Source: Ignavibacteria bacterium (lineage in GTDB: Bacteria > Bacteroidota > Ignavibacteria > UBA10030 > F1-140-MAGs086). Taken from it: a stretch of DNA of 37,559 nt. Below the pieces are notes generated by a model, which worked only from the letters and a program-made list of their open reading frames with translations, did no database searches and was not told where the DNA came from. This document shows, piece by piece, positions 8,649-17,193 of the stretch (within the stretch, counting starts at the first letter, position 1; each line of letters begins with the position of its first letter). Where the stretch lies: positions 1 to 37,559 of the forward strand of contig VGWC01000017.1 in assembly GCA_016873775.1 (NCBI GenBank). Reading direction: 5' to 3'. The position numbers and the translations under genes were made by a program.

Positions 8649-10160
8649 ATGATTGAGCATTCACACGTTGACGATATAAACGTGTTGATGAAACGCCGCC
8701 GCGAAGAACTCGAAGAACTTAAAAAATTCAATATCAATCCATATCCGTATGAATTTTCTCGTACGGATTTTTCGTCAGATATCCTTGCTTCATTTTCCGA
8801 TGATGCGCCGAAAAGAAATGTTGCAATCGCCGGAAGAATTATGTCGCTTCGCAGAATGGGGAAAGCATCATTCTGCCACATTCAAGATTCGAAGGGAAAA
8901 ATTCAAGTTTATTTGAAGAAGGATGATGTTGGAGAAATTTATGATGCGTTCAAACTTCTCGACATTGGTGATATAATTGGAGTAAATGGATTTATCTTTC
9001 GAACAAAGATGGGAGAAGTTTCTGTTCACGCAGAAAGTTTTTCTGTTCTCTCAAAATCGTTGCGTCCACTTCCGATTGTAAAAGAAAAAGTTGATGAACA
9101 AGGAAACACTGTAACATTCGACGAATTTTCTGACAAAGAACTTCGCTATCGTCAGCGTTATGTTGATTTGATTGTCAATCCTCACGTGCGCGAAGTTTTT
9201 TTCAAGCGTGCGCAAATCGTTAAAACGATTCGCAACTTTCTCGATGCACAAGGATTTCTTGAAGTCGAAACTCCAGTTCTTCAACCCTTGTACGGCGGCG
9301 CATTTGCTCGTCCGTTCATAACGCATCACAACGCACTCGACACACAATTATATTTGCGAATAGCAGACGAACTCTATTTGAAACGCTTACTTGTTGGCGG
9401 AATTGATGGCGTGTACGAAATCTCCAAAGATTTTCGCAACGAAGGAATGGACAGAAACCACAACCCGGAATTTACGATGATGGAAGTGTATGTTCCCTAC
9501 AAAGATTACGTGTGGATGATGAAAATGGTGGAGAAAATGTTTGCAGAAGTTGCACTTGCAATTAATGGTTCATTGAAATGTAATGTTGATGATAAAGAAA
9601 TAAATCTCTCTGCTCCGTTTCAACGTTTGACAATGTTTGATTCGATTGAAAAGTACACGGGAAAAAATCTTCGAGGAAAAAATGAAAATGAACTTCGCGC
9701 TATCGCAAAAGAACTTCAAGTTGAAGTTGATAAAATTGCATCGAGCGGAACAATTATTGATTCAATTTTTTCTGAAAAAGTTCAGCAGCATTTAATTCAA
9801 CCGACGTTCATTACGGATTACCCCGTTGAAATGTCACCGCTTGCAAAACGACATCGCACAGAAGAAGGGCTTGTAGAACGATTTGAATTATTCATCAACG
9901 CACAAGAAGTGTGCAACGCATTTTCTGAACTCAATGACCCGCTCGACCAACGCTCGCGATTTGAAGAACAAATGAAGCAGCGAGAACGAGGAGATGTTGA
10001 AGCGCAAGTTCTCGATGAAGATTTTTTGCGCGCAATGGAATTTGGTATGCCTCCCGCTGCCGGACTCGGAATGGGAATTGACCGATTGACAATGCTTCTT
10101 ACGAATCAACATTCCATTCGCGATGTGGTTTTGTTTCCGCATATGAAACCGGAAAAGTAA
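8649..10160 (+). CDS. lysS: Lysyl-tRNA synthetase, class II
   Basis: LysRS charges tRNA-Lys in the cytoplasm. The 503-residue product has the N-terminal OB-fold anticodon domain ([20 protein letters not shown]) followed by the class II catalytic core. Core motifs seen are RQRYVDLI and [20 protein letters not shown] (motif 1 region), [18 protein letters not shown] (motif 2) and [14 protein letters not shown] (motif 3). The ATG lies about 10 bases after an AAAGG ribosome-site-like sequence. Length is usual for bacterial LysRS. The stop codon is itself inside the left arm of an intergenic inverted repeat. Identity is secure. Confidence 0.97.
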   Translation: MIEHSHVDDINVLMKRRREELEELKKFNINPYPYEFSRTDFSSDILASFSDDAPKRNVAIAGRIMSLRRMGKASFCHIQDSKGKIQVYLKKDDVGEIYDAFKLLDIGDIIGVNGFIFRTKMGEVSVHAESFSVLSKSLRPLPIVKEKVDEQGNTVTFDEFSDKELRYRQRYVDLIVNPHVREVFFKRAQIVKTIRNFLDAQGFLEVETPVLQPLYGGAFARPFITHHNALDTQLYLRIADELYLKRLLVGGIDGVYEISKDFRNEGMDRNHNPEFTMMEVYVPYKDYVWMMKMVEKMFAEVALAINGSLKCNVDDKEINLSAPFQRLTMFDSIEKYTGKNLRGKNENELRAIAKELQVEVDKIASSGTIIDSIFSEKVQQHLIQPTFITDYPVEMSPLAKRHRTEEGLVERFELFINAQEVCNAFSELNDPLDQRSRFEEQMKQRERGDVEAQVLDEDFLRAMEFGMPPAAGLGMGIDRLTMLLTNQHSIRDVVLFPHMKPEK

Positions 10161-10278
10161 ATTCCAAATGACAAAAAACAAATTACAAATAAATTTCAAA
10201 ATTCAATTTTCGAAAATTATCGTACGGATTTGAAATTTGTTCATTGGAATTTATTTGAAATTTGAAATTTGTTTTTTG
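10158..10278. repeat. Heptamer-rich inverted repeat between lysS and the GH57 gene
   Basis: The tract is built of CAAAT-type units about 7 bases long. Two inverted pairs are clear. TAAATTCCAA (10158-10167, including the lysS stop) is exactly complementary to TTGGAATTTA (10244-10253). CAAAAAACAAATTACAAAT (10172-10190) pairs at 18 of 19 positions with 10260-10278. The centre holds the palindromes TTTTCGAAAA (10207-10216) and CGTACG. The two pairings overlap in register and could form alternative folds. No protein frame is supported across it. Confidence 0.75.
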
Positions 10279-10310
10279 GAGTTTTTCTCGAAAACGTTTT
10301 CGCTAAGCAA

Positions 10311-12518
10311 ATGCAATTCATTATCGCTCTTCATAATCATCAACCAGTCGGAAACTTCGGTGAAGTTTTTGAAGAAGCGTATGCAAAATCCTACCACCCA
10401 TTTCTCACAACACTCGAAAAATTTCCCAACGTAAAAGTTTCGCTGCACTATTCCGGAATTCTTCTCGAATGGATTCGGCAATATCGAAAAGAATTTTTTC
10501 CGCTTCTCAAAAAAATGATTGAACGCGAACAGGTCGAAATGCTTGGCGGCGGATTTTACGAACCGATTCTTTGTTCTATTCCTAAACGAGATCAAGTTTC
10601 TCAAATCAAAAAACTTTCCGCATATCTCAATAATCATTTTGGAGTAACAACGAAAGGCATTTGGCTCACAGAACGAGTTTGGGAACAATCGCTCGTTTCT
10701 TCCATCGTGGAAGCGGGAATTGAATTTACAATGCTTGACGACACGCATTTTTTCTACGCAGGATTAGAAGAAAAAAATATGCGAGGATTTTTTCTTACGG
10801 AAGATGAAGGAAATGTTTTGAAAATTTTTCCGATGAGTATGCAAATGCGGTATGCGATTCCGTTTCATACGATTGAAAAATTAGAAAATGAGTTGAGAGA
10901 AATTGAGAATGAAGTAGTTAGTAGCGAGAAGTCAGTAGTCAGTAGTCAGTTGTCAGTAGATAAAACTACAAACCACAAACCACAAACCACAAACCATAAA
11001 CTTTCAAACTCGCAACCAGCAACTCGCAATTCGCAACTTTTACTCTACGGTGATGACGGAGAAAAATTCGGTGTATGGCCAAAAACGTACGAACACGTAT
11101 TTGAGAAAAAGTGGTTAGAACAATTTTTTGAAATGCTCGAAGAAAATTCTTCGTGGTTACAAACGAAAAATTTTTCAGAAACCGTGAATGAAATTACTCC
11201 GCTTGGAACTATTTACTTACCGACTGCATCATATTCAGAAATGCTGCATTGGGCATTACCAACACAAGCGTTTGAAGAGTACGAAGATTTTGAGAAACAA
11301 TTAGAGAAGAAAAAACTATTTGAAAAGAATAAGCGATTTGTGCGCGGTGGATATTGGAAAAATTTTTCGTTCAAATATTCGGAAGTCAATTGGTTGCATA
11401 AAAGGATGTTGAATGTTTCCAAACAAATTTCGTTGCAGACAAATCGAAATGATGCAATCCAAAAAGCGGAAGAGCACTTACATTCAGCGCAATGCAATGA
11501 TGTGTATTGGCACGGAGTTTTTGGCGGATTGTATTTACCATGGCTTCGCCGTCCGATTTTTCAGAATTTGATTGCTGCAGAAAAAATTATTTCCAACAAT
11601 GAAAATAAAATTTCTGAAATTGATTTGGACATAGACGGCGAAAAAGAAATTTGTGTTTCGACTCCATCGCTCAACCTTTTTTTGAAACCATCACTCGGAG
11701 GAGAAATTGCAGAAATAGATTTCAAGCCGATTGCACATAATTTGAGTGATGTGGTTACGAGAAGGAGAGAAGGTTATCATCGAAAAGTTTTTATTGCAAA
11801 GAAGGAAATTGAAAATGAAGTTGCAACGATTCACGATTCGGTAAAAACGAAAGAGGAGGGAATTGAACAGTATTTAGTTGAAGATAAATTTCGACGAATA
11901 TCATTACTCGACCATTTTTTTGACGCGAAGATTTCGTTAGAAAATATTCGACAACAGAATTGGAAAACGATTTCAAACTTTGCGGAAGAACAGTATTCTT
12001 CTTCAATTCAAGAAACGGAAAATCAATTTCAAATTTCTTTACAGCGAAACGGAAATATTGTTCAACGTAAAAAAGAAATTCCAGTTCGGTTGCAAAAAAA
12101 TATTTCAGTCCTCAAATCAAATGCGGAACTTGAAATTGTTTATAGCATAGTAAGTGAAGAAAAATTTTCTAACATTTATTTCGGCAGCGAATGGAATCTT
12201 ACTCTTTCTGCAGGCGATGCCGATGATAGATATTTTCTCATCAATAATTCAAAACCGAAAAATTTTCATTTGCGAAGCGAAGGAATAAGTGAAAATGTTT
12301 CTTCACTGAAAATGATTGATGAATGGCTGAATATCGAAGTTGAATTTGTTTTCGATGAAGCAACAACGCTATGGCGATTCCCTGTTGAAACGGTTTCGCT
12401 TTCGGAAGATGGTTTTGAGCGCGTGTATCAAGGTTCGTGCTTACTACCGTTGTGGAATTTAAAAGGCATGAAGCATTTTGAAACATCGTATAGATTTTCA
12501 ATTAGAAAATTCAAGTGA
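10311..12518 (+). CDS. GH57 4-alpha-glucanotransferase / alpha-amylase-like enzyme
   Basis: The 735-residue product matches the glycoside hydrolase 57 layout of Thermococcus litoralis 4-alpha-glucanotransferase, compared from memory. Motif 1 is LHNHQPVGNF and motif 2 lies around GGGFYEPILCSIPKRD. Glu121 in GIWLTERVWE corresponds to the nucleophile, and the Asp pair 248-249 in YGDDGEKFGVWP contains the acid/base. Motif 5 is RGGYWKNFSFKYSEVNWLHK, followed by QCNDVYWHGVFGGLYLP. The second half (from about residue 420) resembles the beta-rich DUF1926 region. Residues about 202-243 are Ser/Thr/Asn/Gln-rich, encoded by simple 7-base repeats and look inserted. I chose ATG 10311 because MQFIIALHNHQP fits the family start; longer starts lie in the upstream repeat. 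Likely glycogen or maltodextrin remodelling. Its stop overlaps the next gene (GTGA). Confidence 0.88.
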   Translation: MQFIIALHNHQPVGNFGEVFEEAYAKSYHPFLTTLEKFPNVKVSLHYSGILLEWIRQYRKEFFPLLKKMIEREQVEMLGGGFYEPILCSIPKRDQVSQIKKLSAYLNNHFGVTTKGIWLTERVWEQSLVSSIVEAGIEFTMLDDTHFFYAGLEEKNMRGFFLTEDEGNVLKIFPMSMQMRYAIPFHTIEKLENELREIENEVVSSEKSVVSSQLSVDKTTNHKPQTTNHKLSNSQPATRNSQLLLYGDDGEKFGVWPKTYEHVFEKKWLEQFFEMLEENSSWLQTKNFSETVNEITPLGTIYLPTASYSEMLHWALPTQAFEEYEDFEKQLEKKKLFEKNKRFVRGGYWKNFSFKYSEVNWLHKRMLNVSKQISLQTNRNDAIQKAEEHLHSAQCNDVYWHGVFGGLYLPWLRRPIFQNLIAAEKIISNNENKISEIDLDIDGEKEICVSTPSLNLFLKPSLGGEIAEIDFKPIAHNLSDVVTRRREGYHRKVFIAKKEIENEVATIHDSVKTKEEGIEQYLVEDKFRRISLLDHFFDAKISLENIRQQNWKTISNFAEEQYSSSIQETENQFQISLQRNGNIVQRKKEIPVRLQKNISVLKSNAELEIVYSIVSEEKFSNIYFGSEWNLTLSAGDADDRYFLINNSKPKNFHLRSEGISENVSSLKMIDEWLNIEVEFVFDEATTLWRFPVETVSLSEDGFERVYQGSCLLPLWNLKGMKHFETSYRFSIRKFK
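10911..11040 (+). repeat. Tract of three heptamer repeat types inside the GH57 gene
   Basis: Within the coding frame there are CAGTAGT-type units (10933-10960, four copies, one ending in A), then four perfect ACAAACC units (10968-10995), then CAACTCG-type units (11013-11040, four copies with changes). The 130 bases add about 42 residues without a stop. They differ sharply from the surrounding coding sequence, and the homologous enzyme I recall has a much shorter stretch here. Confidence 0.85.
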
Positions 12519-13375
12519 AACAACATTTTACTTTGCTTCTGTCATTGATTTCGATGAATAATATTTCGTTCTCTATTTCTGATTCTACCCAAACAGAAAC
12601 TCAACAAATCAATTCAACACGCGTTGCATTGGTTTGCCTTGCAGCTTCTGGATTTATTGCGGCTGGACATTTTCAAAATTACGATGCGTGGTGGAAGGGA
12701 AACAGAAACGGATTTCGATTTGTATCTGGGAAAAAAGATGATGGAGAAAAGTACCGTAACGCGGATAAATTCGGTCACAACTATTATTCGTTTTTAGTGA
12801 GTGACGTAATTGGAAATGCTTTTGTTTGGTCGGGAATTGAAAAACGCAACGCATTTTTTTATGGTGGAACAATCGCGTGTTTATTTCAATCGTATGTAGA
12901 AGTGGAAGATGGAACGCATCCCGAATTAGGATTTTCGTTTGGTGATGCGGTTGCGAACATAACCGGTTCGTATTTTCCCTTATTGCAGAATGAATACCCG
13001 TTATTCAAAAATTTTACATTTAAGTACAGTATAATTGATGCAGGAAATGTGGAAAAAGGTTTGAATAGAACATTGATTGACGATTACGAAAGTCAATACT
13101 TTTGGTTGAGTGCGAAAATTCCCAAAATGATTTTTGGTTCGGAAAATTTTTTTGCAAGGTTTTTCAATGTTGCAGTTGGCTATAGTGTGAAAGGAATTCA
13201 TCCGCCGATTCATCGAGAAGCGGAATGGTATGTTGCGCTCGATTACGATTTTGAAGCAATTCCAATTGAAGGAAGTTTTGCGCGTTCTTTTTTTCACGTG
13301 TTGAATTATTTTCATTTTCCCTCGCCGATGATTCGCGTTATGCCAAAGTTTATTTCGTATGGATTGCGATGGTAA
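12515..13375 (+). CDS. DUF2279 (YfiM-like) family envelope protein
   Basis: The 286-residue protein has a hydrophobic, signal-like N-terminus, then a DUF2279-type region: a second hydrophobic stretch (VALVCLAASGFIAAGHFQNY), the conserved-looking NADKFGHNYYSFLVSDVIGN, and further hydrophobic patches to about residue 160. The C-terminal half has aromatic, alternating segments (VAVGYSVKGIHPP, AEWYVALDYDF) that could be membrane beta-strands. Function of the family is not known to me; an outer-membrane or lipoprotein-like role is inference. The GTG start overlaps the GH57 stop by four bases and its own stop overlaps the glycosyltransferase start by seven, so the three genes are probably co-translated. 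Confidence 0.72.
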   Translation: MKQHFTLLLSLISMNNISFSISDSTQTETQQINSTRVALVCLAASGFIAAGHFQNYDAWWKGNRNGFRFVSGKKDDGEKYRNADKFGHNYYSFLVSDVIGNAFVWSGIEKRNAFFYGGTIACLFQSYVEVEDGTHPELGFSFGDAVANITGSYFPLLQNEYPLFKNFTFKYSIIDAGNVEKGLNRTLIDDYESQYFWLSAKIPKMIFGSENFFARFFNVAVGYSVKGIHPPIHREAEWYVALDYDFEAIPIEGSFARSFFHVLNYFHFPSPMIRVMPKFISYGLRW

Positions 13376-14097
13376 AATTTTCCATTATCATTCCGACGCT
13401 CAATGAAGAAAAACTTCTTGAGAAATTGCTTTCTCAAATTACTGATGAAATCAAAAGTACATTTCAGTTGGAAATAATTGTTAGCGACGGTGGAAGTACG
13501 GATAGCACGATTTCTATTGCAAAAAAATATTCGGATGTAATTGTTCAAAAAGAAATAATCGAAAACGAAAATATTGCAATCGGAAGAAATCGCGGAGCAA
13601 AAATTGCGAACGGAGAAATTCTTGTTTTCTTAAATGCGGATACGCAATTTCAAAATGCAAAAGAGTTTTTTCGGGAAGTGATTTTTATTTTTGAAAAACA
13701 AAATATCGTTGGAATTACTTGTAGCGTGTATGTTGTGCCGAAGGAAGAACTCTTCGGTGATAGGATCATTCATTTTGTTATCAATCATTGGTTTTGGTTC
13801 TTGAATCTCGTTGGAATCGGAATGGGACGTGGTGAATGTCACGTTGTGAAGAAAGAAATTTTTCAACAACTTCATGGTTATAACGAACGAATGTCGGCGG
13901 GAGAAGATTTTGAATTTTTCACTCGACTAAAAAATAAAGGAGAACTAAAATTTTTGAGAAATATTGTTGTGTATGAATCTCCGCGTCGTTACAGAAAATA
14001 CGGATATATGAAAGTATTATTTCAATGGTTTTTGAACGCAATGTATGGTGTACTATTTCGAAAGTCATATTCTACAAAGTGGGGAATAATTCGATGA
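13369..14097 (+). CDS. Family 2 glycosyltransferase
   Basis: The 242-residue product is a short GT-A fold transferase of family 2. It has the opening FSIIIPTLNEEKLLEKLL, the nucleotide-sugar region VSDGGSTDST, the DXD-like metal site FLNADTQF, and the acceptor-side motif SAGEDFEFFTRL with an ED pair. A hydrophobic stretch (IIHFVINHWFWFLNLVGI, about residues 130-147) may sit at the membrane, but there are no clear transmembrane helices. It could glycosylate a lipid or polysaccharide precursor; donor and acceptor cannot be told. The ATG overlaps the DUF2279 stop by seven bases, and the gene ends the group that began with GH57. Confidence 0.88.
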   Translation: MVKFSIIIPTLNEEKLLEKLLSQITDEIKSTFQLEIIVSDGGSTDSTISIAKKYSDVIVQKEIIENENIAIGRNRGAKIANGEILVFLNADTQFQNAKEFFREVIFIFEKQNIVGITCSVYVVPKEELFGDRIIHFVINHWFWFLNLVGIGMGRGECHVVKKEIFQQLHGYNERMSAGEDFEFFTRLKNKGELKFLRNIVVYESPRRYRKYGYMKVLFQWFLNAMYGVLFRKSYSTKWGIIR

Positions 14098-14192
14098 AAA
14101 ATACTTTCGCTTGGAAAACATATTTTTTTATATTTGAACCGAATTCAAAAATAAGTGCATTTTTTTTACAAAATAGATATTTCTAAAAACCA

Positions 14193-14198
14193 GAGGAG
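14193..14198 (+). promoter_or_regulatory. Strong Shine-Dalgarno site for the S41 protease
   Basis: GAGGAG lies 9 bases before the GTG at 14208 and is the best ribosome-binding match in the window, where most starts have only A-rich leaders. It supports the GTG as the true start. The rest of the 110-base gap is AT-rich; a TATATTTG at 14129-14136 fits the Bacteroidetes -7 box, but I found no -33 box at the right distance. Confidence 0.75.
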
Positions 14199-14207
14199 TC
14201 CTCATCT

Positions 14208-15812
14208 GTGAGAAAACGTTTTTCTCTATATACATTAATTGCTGTAACGATTGCATCCATACTTTTTGGAGCAGTGCTACAAACTGTTATTTCTGAAGAT
14301 AATATATATCAGCAAGTTCGCAAGTTTTCTGAAATATTGAGTAATGCGCAGAAAAATTATGTAGATAATGTTGATACGGAACAATTGGTCGAAAGCGCAA
14401 TCAATGGAATGTTGGAAACGCTTGACCCTCATTCGATTTATATCCCCGCCAAACAAATGCAAAAGGTTACTGAAGATTTTCAAGGTTCATTTGAAGGTAT
14501 AGGAATTGAGTTCGATATTATCAATGATACGCTTACGGTTATATCGCCAATTCCTGGCGGTCCAAGCGAAGCATTGGGAATTCAAGCGGGAGATAAAATC
14601 ATAAAGATTGATACTTCTAATGCAATTGGAATAAAACGTGATGATGTACCAAAAAAATTACGAGGGAAAAAAGGAACGAAAGTAAAAGTTGAAATTTTAC
14701 GTTTAGAAGAAAGCAAATTATTGGAATATGAAATCATCCGCGACAAAATTCCTATTTATACTGTTGATGTTGCGTTTATGGTGAATAGCGAAATAGGATA
14801 CATAAGCGTTAATAGATTTGCCGCAACCACGTATGAGGAGTTTGCGCAAGCGTTAACAACACTGAAAGAAGCGGGAATGAAAAAATTGATTTTGGATTTG
14901 CGGAACAATCCCGGAGGTTATCTTGACCAAGCGTTTCAGATGGCGGATGAATTTTTACCTGCGGGAAAGAAAATTGTGTACACAAAAGGGAGACAACCAC
15001 AATTTAACGAAGAATATTCTTCCGATGGTAAAGGAAAATTTCAAACTATCCCGCTCGTTGTTTTGGTAAATCAGGGTTCTGCATCGGCGAGCGAAATTGT
15101 TTCCGGCGCAGTGCAGGATTGGGATAGAGGATTGATTGTCGGCGAAACCACGTTTGGAAAAGGATTAGTGCAGCGTCAATTTCCGTTACCTGATGGTTCA
15201 GCATTTCGGTTGACGACTGCGCGGTACTATACCCCTTCCGGAAGATTGATACAGCGTCCGTATGGGAGCGACCACACGGCCTACAGAAAAGAAGTAGCCG
15301 TAAGAGAAGAATCTGAAGGAGAAAATCTCGAACATTCAAACGAAGCCGATTCTACAAAGCCAAAATTCACAACAGCAGGAGGACGAACGGTTTTTGGCGG
15401 AGGTGGAATTACACCGGATTTTGTTATTAAAGCAGAAAAGTTGCAAAAATATACCGCACAACTACGCGGACGGTCTGTATTTCTGGAGTTTGCTAACAGA
15501 TATATGGACAGGAATGGAACTTCCATACGCGCAAAGTATGAGAAAAAACTCGAAGTATATTTTAAGGAATTTACTATAACTCAAGAAATGGTTGATGAAT
15601 TATTGGGAATAGCAAAAACAAAAAATATTGAAATGAATGAATCCGAATTTCAGAAAGACATTTCATACATCAAAGCATCAATGAAATCGCAAATTGGTCG
15701 AATGATGTTTGGTAATCAAGGTTGGTATCCAATTTTATTGAACGAAGATAATCAGTTTCTCAAGTCAAAAACACTTTTCCCGGAAGCAGAAAAATTGGCG
15801 CATTTCCGGTAA
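14208..15812 (+). CDS. S41 C-terminal processing peptidase (CtpA/Prc type)
   Basis: The 534-residue protein is a secreted or membrane-anchored serine protease. It starts with one hydrophobic segment (LYTLIAVTIASILFGAVL), then a helical N-domain with LDPHSIYIPAKQM. A PDZ domain follows (about residues 88-170; GSFEGIGIEFDIINDTLTVI), then the S41 catalytic core. The catalytic Ser is expected to be Ser293 in NQGSASASEIV and the Lys is Lys318 in GETTFGKGLVQ. The spacing of Ser, Asp and Lys equals that in E. coli Prc (S430, D441, K455). After the core is GRTVFGGGGITPDFV, usual for this subfamily in FCB bacteria. Such proteases trim or degrade periplasmic proteins. The DUF3108 gene begins 5 bases later. 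Confidence 0.94.
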   Translation: MRKRFSLYTLIAVTIASILFGAVLQTVISEDNIYQQVRKFSEILSNAQKNYVDNVDTEQLVESAINGMLETLDPHSIYIPAKQMQKVTEDFQGSFEGIGIEFDIINDTLTVISPIPGGPSEALGIQAGDKIIKIDTSNAIGIKRDDVPKKLRGKKGTKVKVEILRLEESKLLEYEIIRDKIPIYTVDVAFMVNSEIGYISVNRFAATTYEEFAQALTTLKEAGMKKLILDLRNNPGGYLDQAFQMADEFLPAGKKIVYTKGRQPQFNEEYSSDGKGKFQTIPLVVLVNQGSASASEIVSGAVQDWDRGLIVGETTFGKGLVQRQFPLPDGSAFRLTTARYYTPSGRLIQRPYGSDHTAYRKEVAVREESEGENLEHSNEADSTKPKFTTAGGRTVFGGGGITPDFVIKAEKLQKYTAQLRGRSVFLEFANRYMDRNGTSIRAKYEKKLEVYFKEFTITQEMVDELLGIAKTKNIEMNESEFQKDISYIKASMKSQIGRMMFGNQGWYPILLNEDNQFLKSKTLFPEAEKLAHFR

Positions 15813-15817
15813 TCACC

Positions 15818-16651
15818 GTGCGAAAAAATTCGTTACAACGATACACGATTTTAGTTGCAGTTGTATTATTATCGTTCTTCTATAATCTCTTTTCTGCACC
15901 GACGCCGATAGAAAGCGGGAACGTTGTTTTTTATGAAGGTGAAAACTTGCTATACAATGTTCGTTACGGATTTATTGATTTAGGCACCGTAAGAATGAAA
16001 ACGTTCGGCAAATTTGTTAAAAACGGGAAAACACTTTGGAAGGTATGTTCATACATTGATTCGTACCAAGGTGTGCCATTTGTTGACCTACACGTCATTT
16101 ACGAAAGCCATATAGACGAAAGCGGTTATCCATCGCAATTTACTGCACGAACGTTTGACGATGGCAAATGGTATTATACTGTTTATGATTTTGACCAGAC
16201 GCAACACAAGATATTTGTAACGATTGGCACGGGAACGAAAGACGTAATGAAAAGCGCAACGTATCGCGATACGGTAGCGGTAAATAAAAAATATCAAGAT
16301 GGTCTTTCGATATTTTATTATGCGCGTCAAAAATCCGGCTTAAATATGTTTGAAGTTATTCCAACATATCAGAACGAAAAAGTATCCACAACGGATTTAC
16401 AATTCTCAAGTTCAGTTTCGTTGACAGAATTGGACGCAGTGGATTACCCAGTTTCGATACATTATTTAGAAGGGAAAGCAAATTTTATCGGTATCTTCGG
16501 ACTAACGGGCGGTTTCCGTGGATGGTTTTCCAGCGACGATGCACGTGTTCCGATATTAGCAAAACTGAATGTATTGTTAGGGAGTGTAACATTTGAATTG
16601 ATTGAGTGGAAACGTGGAACGTGGACTCCGCCGCATAGTTTTGACGAATAA
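15818..16651 (+). CDS. DUF3108 family exported protein
   Basis: The 277-residue product starts with a signal peptide (basic MRKNSLQRYT, hydrophobic ILVAVVLLSFFYNLF). It is followed by the typical DUF3108 opening FYEGENLLYNVRYGFIDLGT and a beta-rich body (YESHIDESGYPSQFTARTFD, GLSIFYYARQ, VDYPVSIHYLEGKANFIGIF). The family is usually periplasmic or outer-membrane associated and has no assigned biochemical role that I know. The GTG start lies 5 bases after the S41 protease stop, so the two are probably co-expressed and may share a compartment; a functional link is inference. Confidence 0.82.
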   Translation: MRKNSLQRYTILVAVVLLSFFYNLFSAPTPIESGNVVFYEGENLLYNVRYGFIDLGTVRMKTFGKFVKNGKTLWKVCSYIDSYQGVPFVDLHVIYESHIDESGYPSQFTARTFDDGKWYYTVYDFDQTQHKIFVTIGTGTKDVMKSATYRDTVAVNKKYQDGLSIFYYARQKSGLNMFEVIPTYQNEKVSTTDLQFSSSVSLTELDAVDYPVSIHYLEGKANFIGIFGLTGGFRGWFSSDDARVPILAKLNVLLGSVTFELIEWKRGTWTPPHSFDE

Positions 16652-16662
16652 AAAAGAATAAA

Positions 16663-17175
16663 TTGCTAATACCGTATAAAAATATTTTACCGAATGTTCA
16701 TCCAACAGTCTATATTGCTGAAGGAGCAAAAATTATTGGAGACGTTGTTATCGGAAAAAATTCCAGTATTTGGTTTAATGCCGTTGTACGCGGAGACGTG
16801 AACTATATTCGTATCGGTGAAAACACGAACATTCAAGATGGGTGTTTGTTGCACGTTCGCAATAATAAGTATCCGTTGGTACTTGGTTCCAATGTAACGT
16901 TAGGTCACGGAGTAATCGCCCATGGATGTATGATAGAAAACTATTGTTTATTAGGAATGGGTGTTATTGTTTTGGATAACGCTCGCATTGGTTCTTATTC
17001 GCTTATTGCCGCGGGAACAGTTGTCAAAGAACATCAAATAATTCCGGAAGGTATGTTGGTTGCAGGGATTCCTGCAAAAATACTTCGTCCCCTTTCAGAG
17101 GAGGAAAAACATTCATTAGAACAAAGCGCAGAAAATTATGTTCAATATGTACGCAACTATCGAGAAGCAAATTAG
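16663..17175 (+). CDS. Gamma-carbonic-anhydrase-like left-handed beta-helix protein
   Basis: The 170-residue product is a hexapeptide-repeat trimeric protein of the gamma carbonic anhydrase / YrdA family. Turns of the left-handed helix are clear (AKIIGDVVIGKNSSIWFNAV, VRGDVNYIRIGENTNIQDG). The three zinc-ligand His residues appear conserved: one in LLHVRNN and two in GHGVIAHGCMI. Whether it hydrates CO2 or has another role cannot be decided; many relatives show weak or no activity. The TTG at 16663 is the best start because IPYKNILPNVHPTVYIAEGA matches the usual N-terminus; it lies 11 bases after the DUF3108 stop with an A-rich leader. Confidence 0.9.
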   Translation: MLIPYKNILPNVHPTVYIAEGAKIIGDVVIGKNSSIWFNAVVRGDVNYIRIGENTNIQDGCLLHVRNNKYPLVLGSNVTLGHGVIAHGCMIENYCLLGMGVIVLDNARIGSYSLIAAGTVVKEHQIIPEGMLVAGIPAKILRPLSEEEKHSLEQSAENYVQYVRNYREAN

Positions 17176-17193
17176 AGAGTTAAAAAAATCGGT

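Noticed and set aside
10269-10310. An earlier TTG start for the GH57 gene
   Set aside because: It adds 14 residues encoded partly by the intergenic repeat. MQFIIALHNHQP at 10311 matches the family N-terminus.
10251-10748. A 165-codon open frame on the minus strand
   Set aside because: It is antisense to the GH57 start region and the intergenic repeat, shows no family motifs and has an odd Phe-rich composition.
10933-11040. The clustered short repeats look at first like a CRISPR array
   Set aside because: Units are 7 bases, directly adjacent, with no spacers, and lie inside an open reading frame. No cas genes are near.
14129-14136. TATATTTG as a Bacteroidetes-type promoter -7 box before the S41 protease
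   Set aside because: The nearest TTG is only 15 bases upstream, while about 19 is expected, and no other support was found.
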